Part shown: one piece after another, positions 34,922-45,226 of the stretch
How the letters are laid out: each line of letters begins with the position of its first letter
Numbering within the stretch: the first letter of the stretch is position 1
Source: Nocardioides xinjiangensis
Lineage (GTDB): Bacteria > Actinomycetota > Actinomycetes > Propionibacteriales > Nocardioidaceae
Length of the DNA: 64,000 nt
Reading direction: 5' to 3'
Assembly: GCF_017916455.1 (NCBI RefSeq)
Contig: NZ_JAFMSY010000004.1
Location: 62,001-126,000, forward strand
The notes under the pieces: generated by a model
What the model was told of the DNA's origin: nothing
The model's database searches: none
The model's input: the letters and a program-made list of their open reading frames with translations, nothing else
Made by a program: the position numbers and the translations under genes

Positions 34922-36342
34922 CGGACCGGTCGCTGGAGGCGGTCGAGGAAGGCCACCAGCAGCGCCTCGCGCATCGCCGGCGACGCGACGTCGAGCATCG
35001 CGTTGACCTCGGCCATCCGCGTCGGCAGCTCGAGGTCGCCGTCGGCGGACGCGCCCACCAGGCCGGAGGCCGCCAGCAGGCCGTCGAAGTCGTCGTCGCC
35101 GAGTGCCGTCGGGTCGAGCGCCTCGATGAAGGCCACCACACCGGGGTCGACCGCGACCGGCCCGGCCGCCTGTGCGGCTGCCACCGAGGCGTGCAGGACC
35201 GCCGCGAAGTCGTCCACGTGGGGCAGGGTCCCGGCGCTCACCGACAGGTGGACGCTGGGACCGCCGTCGCCGTGCGACAGCTGCGGCTGGACGTACCAGC
35301 CGCGGGAGACCAGCTCGTCGGTCACGGTGAAGGGGTCGCACGAGCCGTCGGTGCTGAAGGTCACGAGCGTCGAGTCCGGCGGCGCGACCAGCTGCAGCGC
35401 GGGCTCGCGCCCGAGGCACCCCACGATGGCGTCGACCGCGGCGAACGCGCGACCGGCGAGGTCGAGGTAGCCCGCGTCGCCGAGGTGCTGCACCACCGCC
35501 CACGTGCCGGCGACCGGACCCCCCGAACGCGTCGACTGGGTGGTCGCGTTGAGCATCGTGTAGCCCGGCCAGGCGGCCGAGGCGAAGAGCTGCGGCTTGC
35601 GCAGCGCCGCGTCCCGGTGCAGCAGCACGGAGGTGCCCTTGGGGGCATAGGCGTACTTGTGCGTGTCCACCGAGAGCGAGGTGACGCCCTCGACGGAGAA
35701 GCTCCACGGGGGAACCTCACGCCCGAGCCGTGCGGCGTAGGGCAGCACCCAGCCGCCGATGCAGGCGTCGACGTGGCAGCGCACGCCGCGCGCGGCCGCC
35801 GCCGCCGCGATCTCCGTCACCGGGTCGACCACCCCGTGCGCGTACGACGGCGCGCTGGCGACCACGAGCACGGTGCGGTCGTCGATCGCCTCGGCCATCG
35901 CCCGCGGGTCGGCGCGGAAGTCGGGTCCGACCGGCACGAGGACCGGCTCGACGCCGAAGTAGTGGGCCGCCTTGTGGAAGGCGGCGTGCGCGGTGGCGGG
36001 CAGCACCATCCGCGGCCGGAGGACCTCCGGTCGGCTGTCCCGGGCGGCCTGCACGGCGAGCAGGATCGACTCGGTGCCGCCCGAGGTGACGGTCCCGACG
36101 GCGGACGGCGGGGCGTCGACCAGGCCGCAGGCGAAGCCGACGAGCTCGTTCTCCATCTGCAGCAGCGAGGGGAAGGCCGTCGGGTCGAGCGCGTTGGACG
36201 CGGCGTACGCGGCGACGGCCTCCCGGGCCACCCGGTCCACCTCCGGGTCGCCGGAGTCGTAGACGTAGGCGAGGGTGCGGCCTCCGTGCACCGGCAGGTC
36301 CCGGCGCTGCAGCGCCCTGAGCCGGTCGATGAGGTCGGTCAC
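34918..36342 (-). CDS. PLP-dependent enzyme, sphingosine-1-phosphate-lyase/decarboxylase-like
   Basis: A 474-residue fold-type I PLP enzyme of the group II decarboxylase family. The [20 protein letters not shown] phosphate site, [12 protein letters not shown] and [20 protein letters not shown] (PLP lysine in THKY) match sphingosine-1-phosphate lyase more closely than glutamate or aromatic decarboxylases. The reaction could be aldolytic cleavage of a long-chain-base phosphate or decarboxylation of an amino acid. The GTG overlaps the transporter stop and its stop overlaps ung. The ~120-residue C-terminal tail is longer than needed for catalysis. Confidence 0.82.
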   Translation of the reverse strand: MTDLIDRLRALQRRDLPVHGGRTLAYVYDSGDPEVDRVAREAVAAYAASNALDPTAFPSLLQMENELVGFACGLVDAPPSAVGTVTSGGTESILLAVQAARDSRPEVLRPRMVLPATAHAAFHKAAHYFGVEPVLVPVGPDFRADPRAMAEAIDDRTVLVVASAPSYAHGVVDPVTEIAAAAAARGVRCHVDACIGGWVLPYAARLGREVPPWSFSVEGVTSLSVDTHKYAYAPKGTSVLLHRDAALRKPQLFASAAWPGYTMLNATTQSTRSGGPVAGTWAVVQHLGDAGYLDLAGRAFAAVDAIVGCLGREPALQLVAPPDSTLVTFSTDGSCDPFTVTDELVSRGWYVQPQLSHGDGGPSVHLSVSAGTLPHVDDFAAVLHASVAAAQAAGPVAVDPGVVAFIEALDPTALGDDDFDGLLAASGLVGASADGDLELPTRMAEVNAMLDVASPAMREALLVAFLDRLQRPVR

Positions 36343-37697
36343 GACAGGGCTCCTTCGGCGGCGGCCACCTCGGTGGCGTCGAGTGAGTAGCGGCGCAGCC
36401 ACCACAGGCTCGCCAGGACCAGCAGGGCGGGGACGACCGAGAAGCCGAGCACGATCGCGGTCTGCGCCGACCCGGGCTGCTCGACCGCGCGGCCGTCGCT
36501 GGAGACGTAGCCGCCGAGAGCGAGCGCGACGGCGAAGACCGCGGGCCCCAGGGCGAGCCCCAGGGTCTCACCGGCGGTCCAGACGCCGGTGTAGACGCCC
36601 GCCCGGTTCTCACCGGTGCGCGCGGAGTCCACGGCGGCGGCGTCGGGCAGCATCGCCATCGGGAAGACTTGGCACCCGGCGTAGCCGACCCCCACCAGCG
36701 CCGTGCCGGTCATCGTCCACACGTCGTCGCCGCCCAGCGCGAGCAGGGTCAGCAGGGCGCCGCCGGCGAGCACCAGCGACGCCACGACGTACCCGCGCCG
36801 CTTGCCGACCCGCTCGCCGAACCTCGCCCAGACGGGCGTCAGCACCAGCGCCGGCCCGACGAAGCAGACGAACAGGACGGTGGCCGCGCCCGGCCGGCCG
36901 AGCACGTCGCCCGCCAGGTAGTCGACCCCGGCGAGCATGCAGCCGGTCGCGAGCGCCTGCAGGACGAACGTCGTGAGCAGCAGCCGGAAGTCCCTGGCCT
37001 GCGCCACGATCCGGAGCTGGTCGCGCAGGGAGCCTCCGCCGGCGACCGTCGCGCCGATCGGCGCGTGCCGCGTGCCCCACCACGCCCCGAGCACGCCGGC
37101 GACGATCAGCACGGCCATCACCACGCCCATCACCCGGTAGCCGTCGCGGCCGCCGACCGCGTCGCGGATCAGCGGCGCGGTGGCCCCGGCGAGCATGATC
37201 GTGAACGCCAGGATGGCCACCCGCCACGTCATCAACCGGGTGCGCTCGTCGTAGGACGCGGTGATCTCGGCGGGCATCGCGACGTAGGGCACCTGGAAGA
37301 AGGCGTACGCCGACGCGGCCAGCACGAAGAAGACGAGCACCCACGCCGCCTCCAGCGCCGGGTCGCCCAGGTCGGGGGCCGCGAAGATCAGGGCGAAGGC
37401 TCCGGCGAGCATCAGGCCGGCCCGGACGAGCCAAGGCCGCCTCGGTCCGGCGGGGTCGAGCGTGCGGTCGCTGACCCGACCCGCCACCGGGTTGAGCAGC
37501 ACGTCCCACGCCTTGGGCAGGAAAACGATCACGCCGGCCCACAGCGCCGCGATCCCGAGCTCGTCGGTGAGGAAGGGCAGCAGCATCAGGCCGGGGACGG
37601 TGCCGAACGCACCGGTAGCGACCGACCCGGTGCCGTAGCCGATGCGCACGCCGCGCGTCAGCGACGTCGGCCCGCCCGGCGAGGTGGCCGTGCTCAC
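36339..37697 (-). CDS. MFS transporter, GPH (glycoside-pentoside-hexuronide) type
   Basis: A 452-residue, twelve-helix transporter. Typical GPH landmarks are RIGYGTGSVATGAFGTVPGL at the N-terminus, FLPKAWDVLLNPVAGRVSDR after helix 2, and YDERTRLMTWRVA in the central loop. These symporters move sugars or similar solutes with cations; a lipid-like or sulfonate solute is also possible given the neighbours. The GTG overlaps the hydrolase stop (GTGA). The very long open frame upstream is a shadow of other genes. Confidence 0.85.
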   Translation of the reverse strand: MSTATSPGGPTSLTRGVRIGYGTGSVATGAFGTVPGLMLLPFLTDELGIAALWAGVIVFLPKAWDVLLNPVAGRVSDRTLDPAGPRRPWLVRAGLMLAGAFALIFAAPDLGDPALEAAWVLVFFVLAASAYAFFQVPYVAMPAEITASYDERTRLMTWRVAILAFTIMLAGATAPLIRDAVGGRDGYRVMGVVMAVLIVAGVLGAWWGTRHAPIGATVAGGGSLRDQLRIVAQARDFRLLLTTFVLQALATGCMLAGVDYLAGDVLGRPGAATVLFVCFVGPALVLTPVWARFGERVGKRRGYVVASLVLAGGALLTLLALGGDDVWTMTGTALVGVGYAGCQVFPMAMLPDAAAVDSARTGENRAGVYTGVWTAGETLGLALGPAVFAVALALGGYVSSDGRAVEQPGSAQTAIVLGFSVVPALLVLASLWWLRRYSLDATEVAAAEGALS

Positions 37698-38824
37698 GGG
37701 CGACCCGACGGCCGCGTCGACGACGTGCCGGAGGATCGCCCCCTGCGCGCCGGCGGCGGTGGCCCCGACCACTGCGCCACCCACTCGTCGAGGACCGGCC
37801 ACGTCGTCTCCCGGGCGCCGCGGCCGGTGAGCGTGCCGAGGTGGCCTCCCGGCACGATCTCGAACCGCACCTCCCGCGACCCCGCCAGCAGGGGCACCAC
37901 GGCGCGTACGGCGGCCAGCGGGGCGATGCCGTCGGTGTTGCCGGCGAGGACCAGCGTCGGCACCTCGACGTCGGCGAGGTCGACGGTCCGCTCGCCCACC
38001 TGCATGCTGCCGCGCGCGAGCGCGGTGCCCGCGAGGAAGCGGTGGTAGAGCTGGCCGTAGGTCCGCCCCGGGTACGCCGTCATGTTCGCCCGGAAGCGGG
38101 TGACCGCCTCCAGCTGGGCCAGGTGGTCCGTGTCGTCGAGGTGGCTGAGCAGCACGAGCGGCCTGGCGACCGCCTCCACCGCCGCCGCCGCGAAGACCCG
38201 GCCCAGCAGCGGGGACGGCACGCCACCGAGCGCGCGGTAGGCCCGCGTGAGGGCGCCCGTTCCCCGGGTGGGGTCGAGCAGCGGCCTGGCGGGGGCGACG
38301 AGCGGCACCCGGGTCACGTCGACCGGGGAGCCGACGACCGTGACGGAGGCGATCGGCAGGTCCCGCCGGTCGGCGGCGGCGAGGAGGGTGAGGATGCCGC
38401 CCAGGCTCCAGCCGACCAGGTGGACCGCGCGGTCGCCGGAGTGCTCGTGCACCGTCCTCACGGCCTGCGGCAGGACCTCGTCGACCCAGTGCTCCATCCC
38501 GAGCGAGCGGTCGCGCAGGGCGACCTCGCCGTACTCGACGAGGTAGGTGGGCCGGCCCTGCGTGACCAGGTGCTCGACCAGCGAGCAGCCGCGTCGCAGG
38601 TCGAAGCACAGCGCCGGCGCGGCGAGCGGAGGCACCAGGAGCACGGGGTCCCCCGCCGGGGCCACGCCCCTCGCCGGCCGGTAGTGGTAGACCTCGCGCC
38701 GGTCGCCCTCGTCGACCAGCGTCCGCGGCATCGGCCGCAGGTCGGCCACACCGCCGTAGAGCACGGTGTGCGCCACGTTCCCGGCCGCGGCAACCACCTG
38801 CTGGGGGCTGGGGATGAGGTCCAT
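37694..38824 (-). CDS. Alpha/beta hydrolase, PHA-synthase-like
   Basis: A 376-residue protein related to PhaC-type polyhydroxyalkanoate synthases. PVLLVPPLAAPALCFDLRRG is the oxyanion region, the nucleophile box is HLVGWSLGGILTLL (serine rather than the PhaC cysteine), the acid is in LVLAGNTDGIAP and the histidine in EIVPGGHLGTLTG. Serine in the elbow makes a depolymerase, esterase or acyltransferase more likely than PHA polymerisation. The ATG has TAGATT 6 bases upstream and is the first gene of the operon with the transporter, lyase-like enzyme and ung. Confidence 0.8.
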   Translation of the reverse strand: MDLIPSPQQVVAAAGNVAHTVLYGGVADLRPMPRTLVDEGDRREVYHYRPARGVAPAGDPVLLVPPLAAPALCFDLRRGCSLVEHLVTQGRPTYLVEYGEVALRDRSLGMEHWVDEVLPQAVRTVHEHSGDRAVHLVGWSLGGILTLLAAADRRDLPIASVTVVGSPVDVTRVPLVAPARPLLDPTRGTGALTRAYRALGGVPSPLLGRVFAAAAVEAVARPLVLLSHLDDTDHLAQLEAVTRFRANMTAYPGRTYGQLYHRFLAGTALARGSMQVGERTVDLADVEVPTLVLAGNTDGIAPLAAVRAVVPLLAGSREVRFEIVPGGHLGTLTGRGARETTWPVLDEWVAQWSGPPPPARRGRSSGTSSTRPSGRP

Positions 38825-38830
38825 GGCGGA

Positions 38831-38836
38831 AATCTA
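38831..38836 (-). promoter_or_regulatory. -10 element TAGATT (minus strand), leaderless
   Basis: On the minus strand TAGATT ends 6 bases before the ATG at 38824. It drives the four-gene operon ending in ung. Confidence 0.6.
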
Positions 38837-38921
38837 CGGGCACCCGCATCCGGTCGAGCGGCTCGGACGGAGAAGGAGGTGACAGGACGCCACCAGGCGC
38901 CCCGAGACGGAAGGACTCCCC

Positions 38922-39560
38922 ATGAAGCGACGCGTTCCCGCACTCCTCGCCGCATCGGCCCTCGCCCTCGGCGCGGTGCAGACCGCCACACCCGCGGCCG
39001 GTGCCCGGGCCACCGGCGAGGACAGCCTCGCCGCCCTGCTCACCTCCGACGGCAACACCTTCGACAAGAACAAGTCCGACTTCGACATCGTCACCGAGGC
39101 CGCGCTCGCGGTGGTGGCCGCCAAGCCCGACAGCCCGGTCGCGCTCCTCGCCGACGGCTCGCAGCGGCTGACGGTCTTCGCGCCGACCGACCAGGCCTTC
39201 CGCCTGCTCGCCGAGGACCTCACCGGCAGGACCATCGCGAGCGAGAGGAAGATCTTCCGGGCGCTCGTGGAGCTGGCCGGCGTCGACACCATCGAGACGG
39301 TGCTGCTCTACCACGTCGTGCCGGGCAGGGCCCTGACGAGCCCGAAGGTGCTGAAGTCGGACGGGGCGAGGCTCACCACTGCGCAGGGCGGCAGGATCAA
39401 GGTCGACGTCCGCAGGAAGCCGTCCCTCAGCATCACGCTCAAGGACCGGGACAAGAACGACCGTGACCCGTCGGTCGTGCTGAAGGCGCTCGACCTGAAC
39501 AAGGGCAACAAGCAGGTGGCCCACGGGATCGACCGGGTGCTGCGCCCGATCGACCTCTGA
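38922..39560 (+). CDS. Secreted fasciclin (FAS1) domain protein
   Basis: A 212-residue exported protein with signal peptide MKRRVPALLAASALALGAVQ and a single FAS1 domain: LTVFAPTDQAFRLLAEDL (H1 motif), VLLYHVVPGRAL (YH motif), and QVAHGIDRVLRPIDL (H2 motif). FAS1 domains mediate adhesion or protein contacts at the cell surface. It precedes an ECF sigma and RskA-type anti-sigma pair. This is the same association as MPT70/MPT83 with SigK-RskA in Mycobacterium tuberculosis, so it is a likely target of that sigma factor. The ribosome site is GGAAGGA. Confidence 0.87.
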   Translation: MKRRVPALLAASALALGAVQTATPAAGARATGEDSLAALLTSDGNTFDKNKSDFDIVTEAALAVVAAKPDSPVALLADGSQRLTVFAPTDQAFRLLAEDLTGRTIASERKIFRALVELAGVDTIETVLLYHVVPGRALTSPKVLKSDGARLTTAQGGRIKVDVRRKPSLSITLKDRDKNDRDPSVVLKALDLNKGNKQVAHGIDRVLRPIDL

Positions 39561-39628
39561 GGAGCCGGGAGCCGACGGGTGGGGCGACGATGACCGCCGT
39601 CTCGTTCCCCGCCCGATCGGCTCGCCGG

Positions 39629-39634
39629 TACGGT
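39629..39634 (+). promoter_or_regulatory. -10 element TACGGT, leaderless
   Basis: TACGGT ends 6 bases before the GTG at 39641 and favours it over the upstream ATG at 39590 as the sigma factor start. Confidence 0.5.
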
Positions 39635-39640
39635 GTGGTC

Positions 39641-40231
39641 GTGGTCAGCGAGGCCAGCGGGGCCGACGAGCCCGAGGACGTGCAGTCCGTCGCCGCGCGC
39701 CTCGTGGCAGGTGACGAGTCCGCCCTCGAGGCGGTCTACGACCGGTGGTCGGCCCTCGTCCACACCTTCGCGCTACGCGCCCTGCAGGACCCCCACGACG
39801 CCGAGGACGTGACCCAGCAGGTGTTCGTGGCTGCCTGGCGGAGCCATCGCACGCTGACGCCGAGCCCGTCGGCCCTGCCCGCCTGGCTCCTCGGGATCGC
39901 GCGGCACAAGGTCGCCGACGCCCGTGCCGCCCGCGCCCGCGACGCCGACCGGGTCGCGGCGGCCGCGGCGCGGCCCGAGGTCCGCCTCGTCGCCTCCGGC
40001 GAGGCGGCGGACGCGGTCCTCGCCGACAGGCTCGTGGTCCGGCAGGCTGTCCAGGACCTGCCCGACCCGCGCCGGACCATCCTGTTCCTCGCCTTCTGGG
40101 AGGAGCGCAGCCACGCCGAGATCGCCGCGTGCACCGGCCTGCCGCTCGGCACAGTCAAGAGCCACGTTCGGCGCGGTCTCGTCCAGATCCACCACCAGCT
40201 CGAGGGGGTGCGGGCCCATGTCGCACGTTGA
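39641..40231 (+). CDS. ECF RNA polymerase sigma factor
   Basis: A 196-residue extracytoplasmic-function sigma factor. Region 2 is ALEAVYDRWSALVHTFALRA with DAEDVTQQVFVAAWRSHRTL; region 4 is LPDPRRTILFLAFWEERSHA with LPLGTVKSHVRRGLVQI. It is most like the SigK family by context. The anti-sigma gene starts inside its 3' end (14-base overlap), so the two are co-translated. The frame also has an ATG at 39590, but the leaderless -10 at 39629 and typical family length favour GTG 39641. Confidence 0.85.
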   Translation: MVSEASGADEPEDVQSVAARLVAGDESALEAVYDRWSALVHTFALRALQDPHDAEDVTQQVFVAAWRSHRTLTPSPSALPAWLLGIARHKVADARAARARDADRVAAAAARPEVRLVASGEAADAVLADRLVVRQAVQDLPDPRRTILFLAFWEERSHAEIAACTGLPLGTVKSHVRRGLVQIHHQLEGVRAHVAR

Positions 40232-41003
40232 CATCGAGGAGCTCGCCGCGCTCGCGCTCGAGCACGACGACGCCCCCGAGACGGTGCGGCGGCACGTCGC
40301 TGACTGCGCGGAGTGCGCCGCCCTGGTGGCGGCGCTCGCGGAGGTACGCGGCCTCGCCGGCGCGACCGACCTGATCGCGCCGCCGCCAGGCGTCCGCGGC
40401 CGGGTGCTGGCGCACCTGCGCTCCGACGACGACGGCAACGACCGCGGGGCCCGCCGCGAGGACGACGGCGACGGGGACGGCCCCTCGGCGCCCGTGACGC
40501 CGTTGCCGAAGGAGCCCGTGCCGGGTCCGCCGCCGGCTGCTCGCCGGCCCGACCGTCGTGCCGGTCGCGTGCCGGTATGGGCAGCGGGCCTGGCCGCCGC
40601 TGTCGCGCTGGTCGCGGGCCTCGGGCTGGGCCGCCTGAGCGTCGCAGACCCGGAGCCGCGGGAGGAGTTGGCGACGGTGGTCGCTGCCGCCGACCTCACC
40701 GCGCTCGACAGTGACGACTTGCGTGGCGAGGCGCGCGCCGTACGCTCCGAGGACACCCTCACGCTCCGGGTGGAGGCACGCGCCCTCGGCGACGAGGACG
40801 GCTTCCGCGAGGTGTGGCTCATCAACGTCGACGGCACGCGCATGGTCGCGCTCGGCGTCCTGGCCTCGGGCGACGAGGGCGAGTTCCAGGTGCCGCGGGG
40901 CCTCATCGACGACGGCTACCGCATCGTCGACATCTCCGTCGAGCCCGAGGACGGCGACCCGAGGCACTCGGGCGTGAGCCTGGCCCGCGGCGAGCTCACC
41001 TGA
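40218..41003 (+). CDS. Anti-sigma factor, zinc-binding, RskA-like
   Basis: A 261-residue membrane protein. The N-terminal zinc-binding anti-sigma domain has H26, C30 and C33 in RRHVADCAECAAL. A charged and proline-rich linker follows, then one membrane helix (VPVWAAGLAAAVALVAGLGL), and an extracytoplasmic RskA C-terminal domain with FREVWLINVDGTRMVALGVL and HSGVSLARGEL. It should hold the upstream sigma factor until a surface signal triggers proteolysis. It overlaps the sigma gene by 14 bases. Confidence 0.87.
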   Translation: MSHVDIEELAALALEHDDAPETVRRHVADCAECAALVAALAEVRGLAGATDLIAPPPGVRGRVLAHLRSDDDGNDRGARREDDGDGDGPSAPVTPLPKEPVPGPPPAARRPDRRAGRVPVWAAGLAAAVALVAGLGLGRLSVADPEPREELATVVAAADLTALDSDDLRGEARAVRSEDTLTLRVEARALGDEDGFREVWLINVDGTRMVALGVLASGDEGEFQVPRGLIDDGYRIVDISVEPEDGDPRHSGVSLARGELT

Positions 41004-41049
41004 CCCTCCCTCGGGACGGGGCGCTCTCGACAACGGCCGGCGCGAGGGC

Positions 41050-41055
41050 TAGGAA
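41050..41055 (+). promoter_or_regulatory. -10 element TAGGAA, leaderless
   Basis: TAGGAA ends 6 bases before the ATG at 41062. The final A instead of T makes it weaker. Confidence 0.45.
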
Positions 41056-41061
41056 CGAGGG

Positions 41062-42624
41062 ATGAGGTGGAGGTACGGCATCCTCGGCGGCACGGCGGCG
41101 GCAGCCGCCGCCACGGCGGCCCACGACCTGGTGCAGCGCAAGCACGCGATCCTGCGCAACTACCCCGTCGTCGGGCACGCCCGCTTCTGGGTCGAGAGAT
41201 TCGGCCCGGAGCTGCGGCAGTACATCGTCACCAGCAACGACGAGGAGCGGCCGTTCAGTCGTGACCAGAGGCGCTGGATCTACGCCAGCTCCAAGCTGGA
41301 GAACAACTACTTCGGCTTCGGCACCGACAACGACGTGGAGCGCGTCGAGGGCTACCCGATCATCAAGCACCGCACCTTCACCGGTCCGGGCGCCGCGACG
41401 ATGCCGCACGCGCAGGAGGAGATCGTGCTGCCGTGCGCCAAGGTGATGGGCGCGTCGCGGGGGCGTGCGCACGCCTTCCGCCCCACCTCAGTGGTCAACA
41501 TCTCCGGGATGAGCTTCGGCTCGCTGTCCGGCAAGGCGATCGAGGCGCTGAACAAGGGTGCGGCGATGGCCGGGTGCTTCCAGAACACCGGGGAGGGGGC
41601 GCTGTCCCCGCACCACCGCCACGGCGGCGACATCGTCTTCCAGATCGGCACCTCCTACTTCGGCTGCCGCGACGAGCACGGCCGCTTCGACATGGCCCGG
41701 CTGGTCGACGTCGTGCAGTCCGCGCCGGTGCGCGCGATCGAGATCAAGCTCAGCCAGGGTGCGAAGCCGGGCCTCGGGGGCATGCTGCCGGGGGAGAAGG
41801 TGAGCCGGGAGATCGCCGAGATCCGGGGCATCCCCGAGGGCAAGGACTGCGCCTCGCCGAGCCGCCACACGGTCTTCCACGACATCGACTCGATGCTCGA
41901 CTTCGTGGAGTCGGTCGCCCAGGCGACCGGGCTGCCGGTCGGCATCAAGTCCGCCGTGGGCAACCCGACCATGTGGGACGAGCTCGTGGAGGCGATGCGA
42001 TCGGGCACCCGCGGCGTCGACTTCGTCAACATCGACGGCGGGGAGGGCGGCACCGGTGCGGCGCCGATGATCTTCGCCGACTCCGTCGCCTACCCGTTCC
42101 GGATCGGGTTCAGCGAGGTCTACCGGCGCTTCGCGGCCGCCGGGCTCAGCGACGACGTCGTCTTCATCGGGGCCGGGAAGCTGGGGATCCCCGAGAACGC
42201 CGTCGTCGCCTTCGCGCTGGGTGCCGACATGGTCAGCGTGGGCCGTGAGGCGATGCTGTCCATCGGCTGCATCCAGGCGCAGAAGTGCCACACGGACCAC
42301 TGCCCGGTCGGTGTCGCGACCCAGAACCCGCGCTACACCCGGGGCCTCGACGTGAGCCTCAAGAGCGTGCGCGCGGCGAACTACATCCGCTCGCTGCGGC
42401 GCGACCTGCTCAAGGTCTCGGAGGCGATCGGCGTCGTGCACCCCGGCCTCATCGCCCCGCGCGACGTGGACATCGTCGACGGCACCCGCTCGGCGGTCGG
42501 CCTCGCCGAGATCTACGGCTACGACCCCTCCTGGCCGCGGCTGGGCCCCGACTTGGTGCGGGAGATCGAGGCCTTGATGACCGCCCAGGACGAGACCGAG
42601 CCGTCGCAGCGCACCCCGGCCTGA
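41062..42624 (+). CDS. FMN-binding glutamate synthase family protein
   Basis: A 520-residue protein equivalent to the FMN/synthase domain of glutamate synthase without the amidotransferase domain. One N-terminal hydrophobic helix is followed by SVVNISGMSFGSLSGKAIEA, EIKLSQGAKPGLGGMLPGEK, DFVNIDGGEGGTGAAPMIFA, and the iron-sulfur cysteines in GCIQAQKCHTDHCPVGVATQ. Without a glutaminase domain it may use ammonia or act as a different FMN oxidoreductase; the electron donor is unknown. The N-terminal helix suggests membrane association. It has its own weak leaderless promoter. Confidence 0.87.
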   Translation: MRWRYGILGGTAAAAAATAAHDLVQRKHAILRNYPVVGHARFWVERFGPELRQYIVTSNDEERPFSRDQRRWIYASSKLENNYFGFGTDNDVERVEGYPIIKHRTFTGPGAATMPHAQEEIVLPCAKVMGASRGRAHAFRPTSVVNISGMSFGSLSGKAIEALNKGAAMAGCFQNTGEGALSPHHRHGGDIVFQIGTSYFGCRDEHGRFDMARLVDVVQSAPVRAIEIKLSQGAKPGLGGMLPGEKVSREIAEIRGIPEGKDCASPSRHTVFHDIDSMLDFVESVAQATGLPVGIKSAVGNPTMWDELVEAMRSGTRGVDFVNIDGGEGGTGAAPMIFADSVAYPFRIGFSEVYRRFAAAGLSDDVVFIGAGKLGIPENAVVAFALGADMVSVGREAMLSIGCIQAQKCHTDHCPVGVATQNPRYTRGLDVSLKSVRAANYIRSLRRDLLKVSEAIGVVHPGLIAPRDVDIVDGTRSAVGLAEIYGYDPSWPRLGPDLVREIEALMTAQDETEPSQRTPA

Positions 42625-42657
42625 GGTCGCCCAGGACCGGCCTGAGCGGCGTACGCG

Positions 42658-44100
<1,443 letters not shown>

Positions 44101-44107
44101 GTCCGCC

Positions 44108-44113
44108 ACCCTA
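44108..44113 (-). promoter_or_regulatory. -10 element TAGGGT (minus strand), leaderless
   Basis: On the minus strand TAGGGT ends 7 bases before the GTG of otsA at 44100. Confidence 0.55.
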
Positions 44114-44209
44114 ACGATCCTGTCCGAGCCGCGAGTCACCCCGCGGTGCGTCGCGTCCGTGCCGCCCGAGGGCCCCGCTCGGTGTGTCCAGACGACTCGC
44201 CGGAGACGA

Positions 44210-44239
44210 ATGACATCGTTGTCGTTCGTCGCCTAGACT
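44210..44239 (+). promoter_or_regulatory. -35/-10 promoter of the DUF3263 gene
   Basis: ATGACA (44210-44215), an 18-base spacer and TAGACT (44234-44239) form one of the few two-box sigma-A-type promoters visible here. The leader of about 45 bases carries the ribosome site GAAGGAG. Confidence 0.55.
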
Positions 44240-44290
44240 GGCGGCGGTCCCCCCGGTCACGGGTGGACCTGGGGTCGAGAAGGAGACGCA

Positions 44291-44584
44291 ATGGACGCCG
44301 CGAAGCACGTCGCCGCCGAGCAGGAGCCCGCTGCAGGGCTCAGCCAGCGCGATCGCGAGATCCTCGAGTTCGAGCGGCACTGGTGGAAGTACGCCGGCGC
44401 CAAGGAACAGGCGGTCCGCGAGAAGTTCGACATGTCCTCGACCCGCTACTACCAGGTGCTCAACGCCCTCATCGACCGCCCCGAGGCGCTCGAGGCCGAC
44501 CCCCTGCTCGTCCGTCGCCTCCGCCGGCTCCGCGCCTCCCGCCAGAGGCAGCGCTCCGCCCGCCGCCTCGGCTTCGAGATCTGA
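44291..44584 (+). CDS. DUF3263 domain protein
   Basis: A 97-residue, highly charged protein matching the actinobacterial DUF3263 family: LSQRDREILEFERHWWKYAG, then REKFDMSSTRYYQVLNALID, which reads like a helix-turn-helix. An arginine-rich C-terminus follows. It is probably a small DNA-binding regulator; its target is unknown. GAAGGAG lies 5 bases before the ATG. The LytR_C gene follows 41 bases downstream and may be co-transcribed. Confidence 0.82.
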   Translation: MDAAKHVAAEQEPAAGLSQRDREILEFERHWWKYAGAKEQAVREKFDMSSTRYYQVLNALIDRPEALEADPLLVRRLRRLRASRQRQRSARRLGFEI

Positions 44585-44625
44585 CCCGAGCGAGACCCGC
44601 CCACTCACGATTGGTCACCTTCCCC

Positions 44626-45171
44626 ATGACCTCCTTCCCCAGTCCTGACCCTCGCCCGCGCCGCCGTCCCCGTGACGAGCAGGGCGTGGCCTTCCCGTCC
44701 CCGCTCGTCATGCTGTCGGTGCTCGCCGTCGCGATGGCGTCGATCACGTTCGTGGCCACCCGCGAGCAGGCCCCGACCGAGCGTCGCGTCGACACCGCGA
44801 CGATCGCCAGCGCCGACCAGACGCCCAGCGGGGAGGCCGAGCCGTCGCCGGCGACGACGACGCCCCCGAAGCCGAAGCCGAAGCCGCAGGTCGAGCGGGG
44901 CGAGGTCTACGTCGAGGTCTACAACAACTCGGGCATCCAGGGCCTCGCCGCCGCCACCGCGGCCAAGGCCACCGGTGTCGGCTGGGCCGTGGTGGGCGAC
45001 GACAACTGGACGGGCCTGATCCCGACGAGCACGGTCTACTTCCCGCCCCGGCTCGAGGCCGCCGGCAAGCAGCTCGCCCTCGACCTCGGCATCAAGCGCA
45101 CCGCGCCGGCCGTCGGGGTGATGAAGCGCGACCGGCTCACCGTCATCCTCACCGCCGACGCCCCGCGGTAG
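44626..45171 (+). CDS. Membrane-anchored LytR C-terminal domain protein
   Basis: A 181-residue protein. A basic proline-rich start is followed by one membrane helix (PLVMLSVLAVAMASITFVA), a Thr/Pro/Lys-rich linker, and a LytR_C domain (GEVYVEVYNNSGIQGLAAAT, then DRLTVILTADA). It has no LCP catalytic domain, so it is not itself a wall-polymer transferase; a binding or scaffolding role at the wall is possible. It lies between the DUF3263 gene and otsB. Confidence 0.82.
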   Translation: MTSFPSPDPRPRRRPRDEQGVAFPSPLVMLSVLAVAMASITFVATREQAPTERRVDTATIASADQTPSGEAEPSPATTTPPKPKPKPQVERGEVYVEVYNNSGIQGLAAATAAKATGVGWAVVGDDNWTGLIPTSTVYFPPRLEAAGKQLALDLGIKRTAPAVGVMKRDRLTVILTADAPR

Positions 45172-45226
45172 CCGAGGGCCCGAGGCGGTTCGGCGTCCCC
45201 CCGCGCGGCGTGGTTGGCTGAGCCCC

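Noticed and set aside
32600-35470. A 956-residue plus-strand open frame
   Set aside because: It is rich in Arg, Gly, His and Val with no motif and runs antisense to pdxY, the dioxygenase, ung and the PLP enzyme. Long open antisense frames are expected at this GC content.
39590-39592. ATG at 39590 as start of the ECF sigma factor
   Set aside because: The added residues (FPARSARRYGVVV) are not typical of ECF sigma N-termini, and the TACGGT at 39629 favours GTG 39641. It remains possible.
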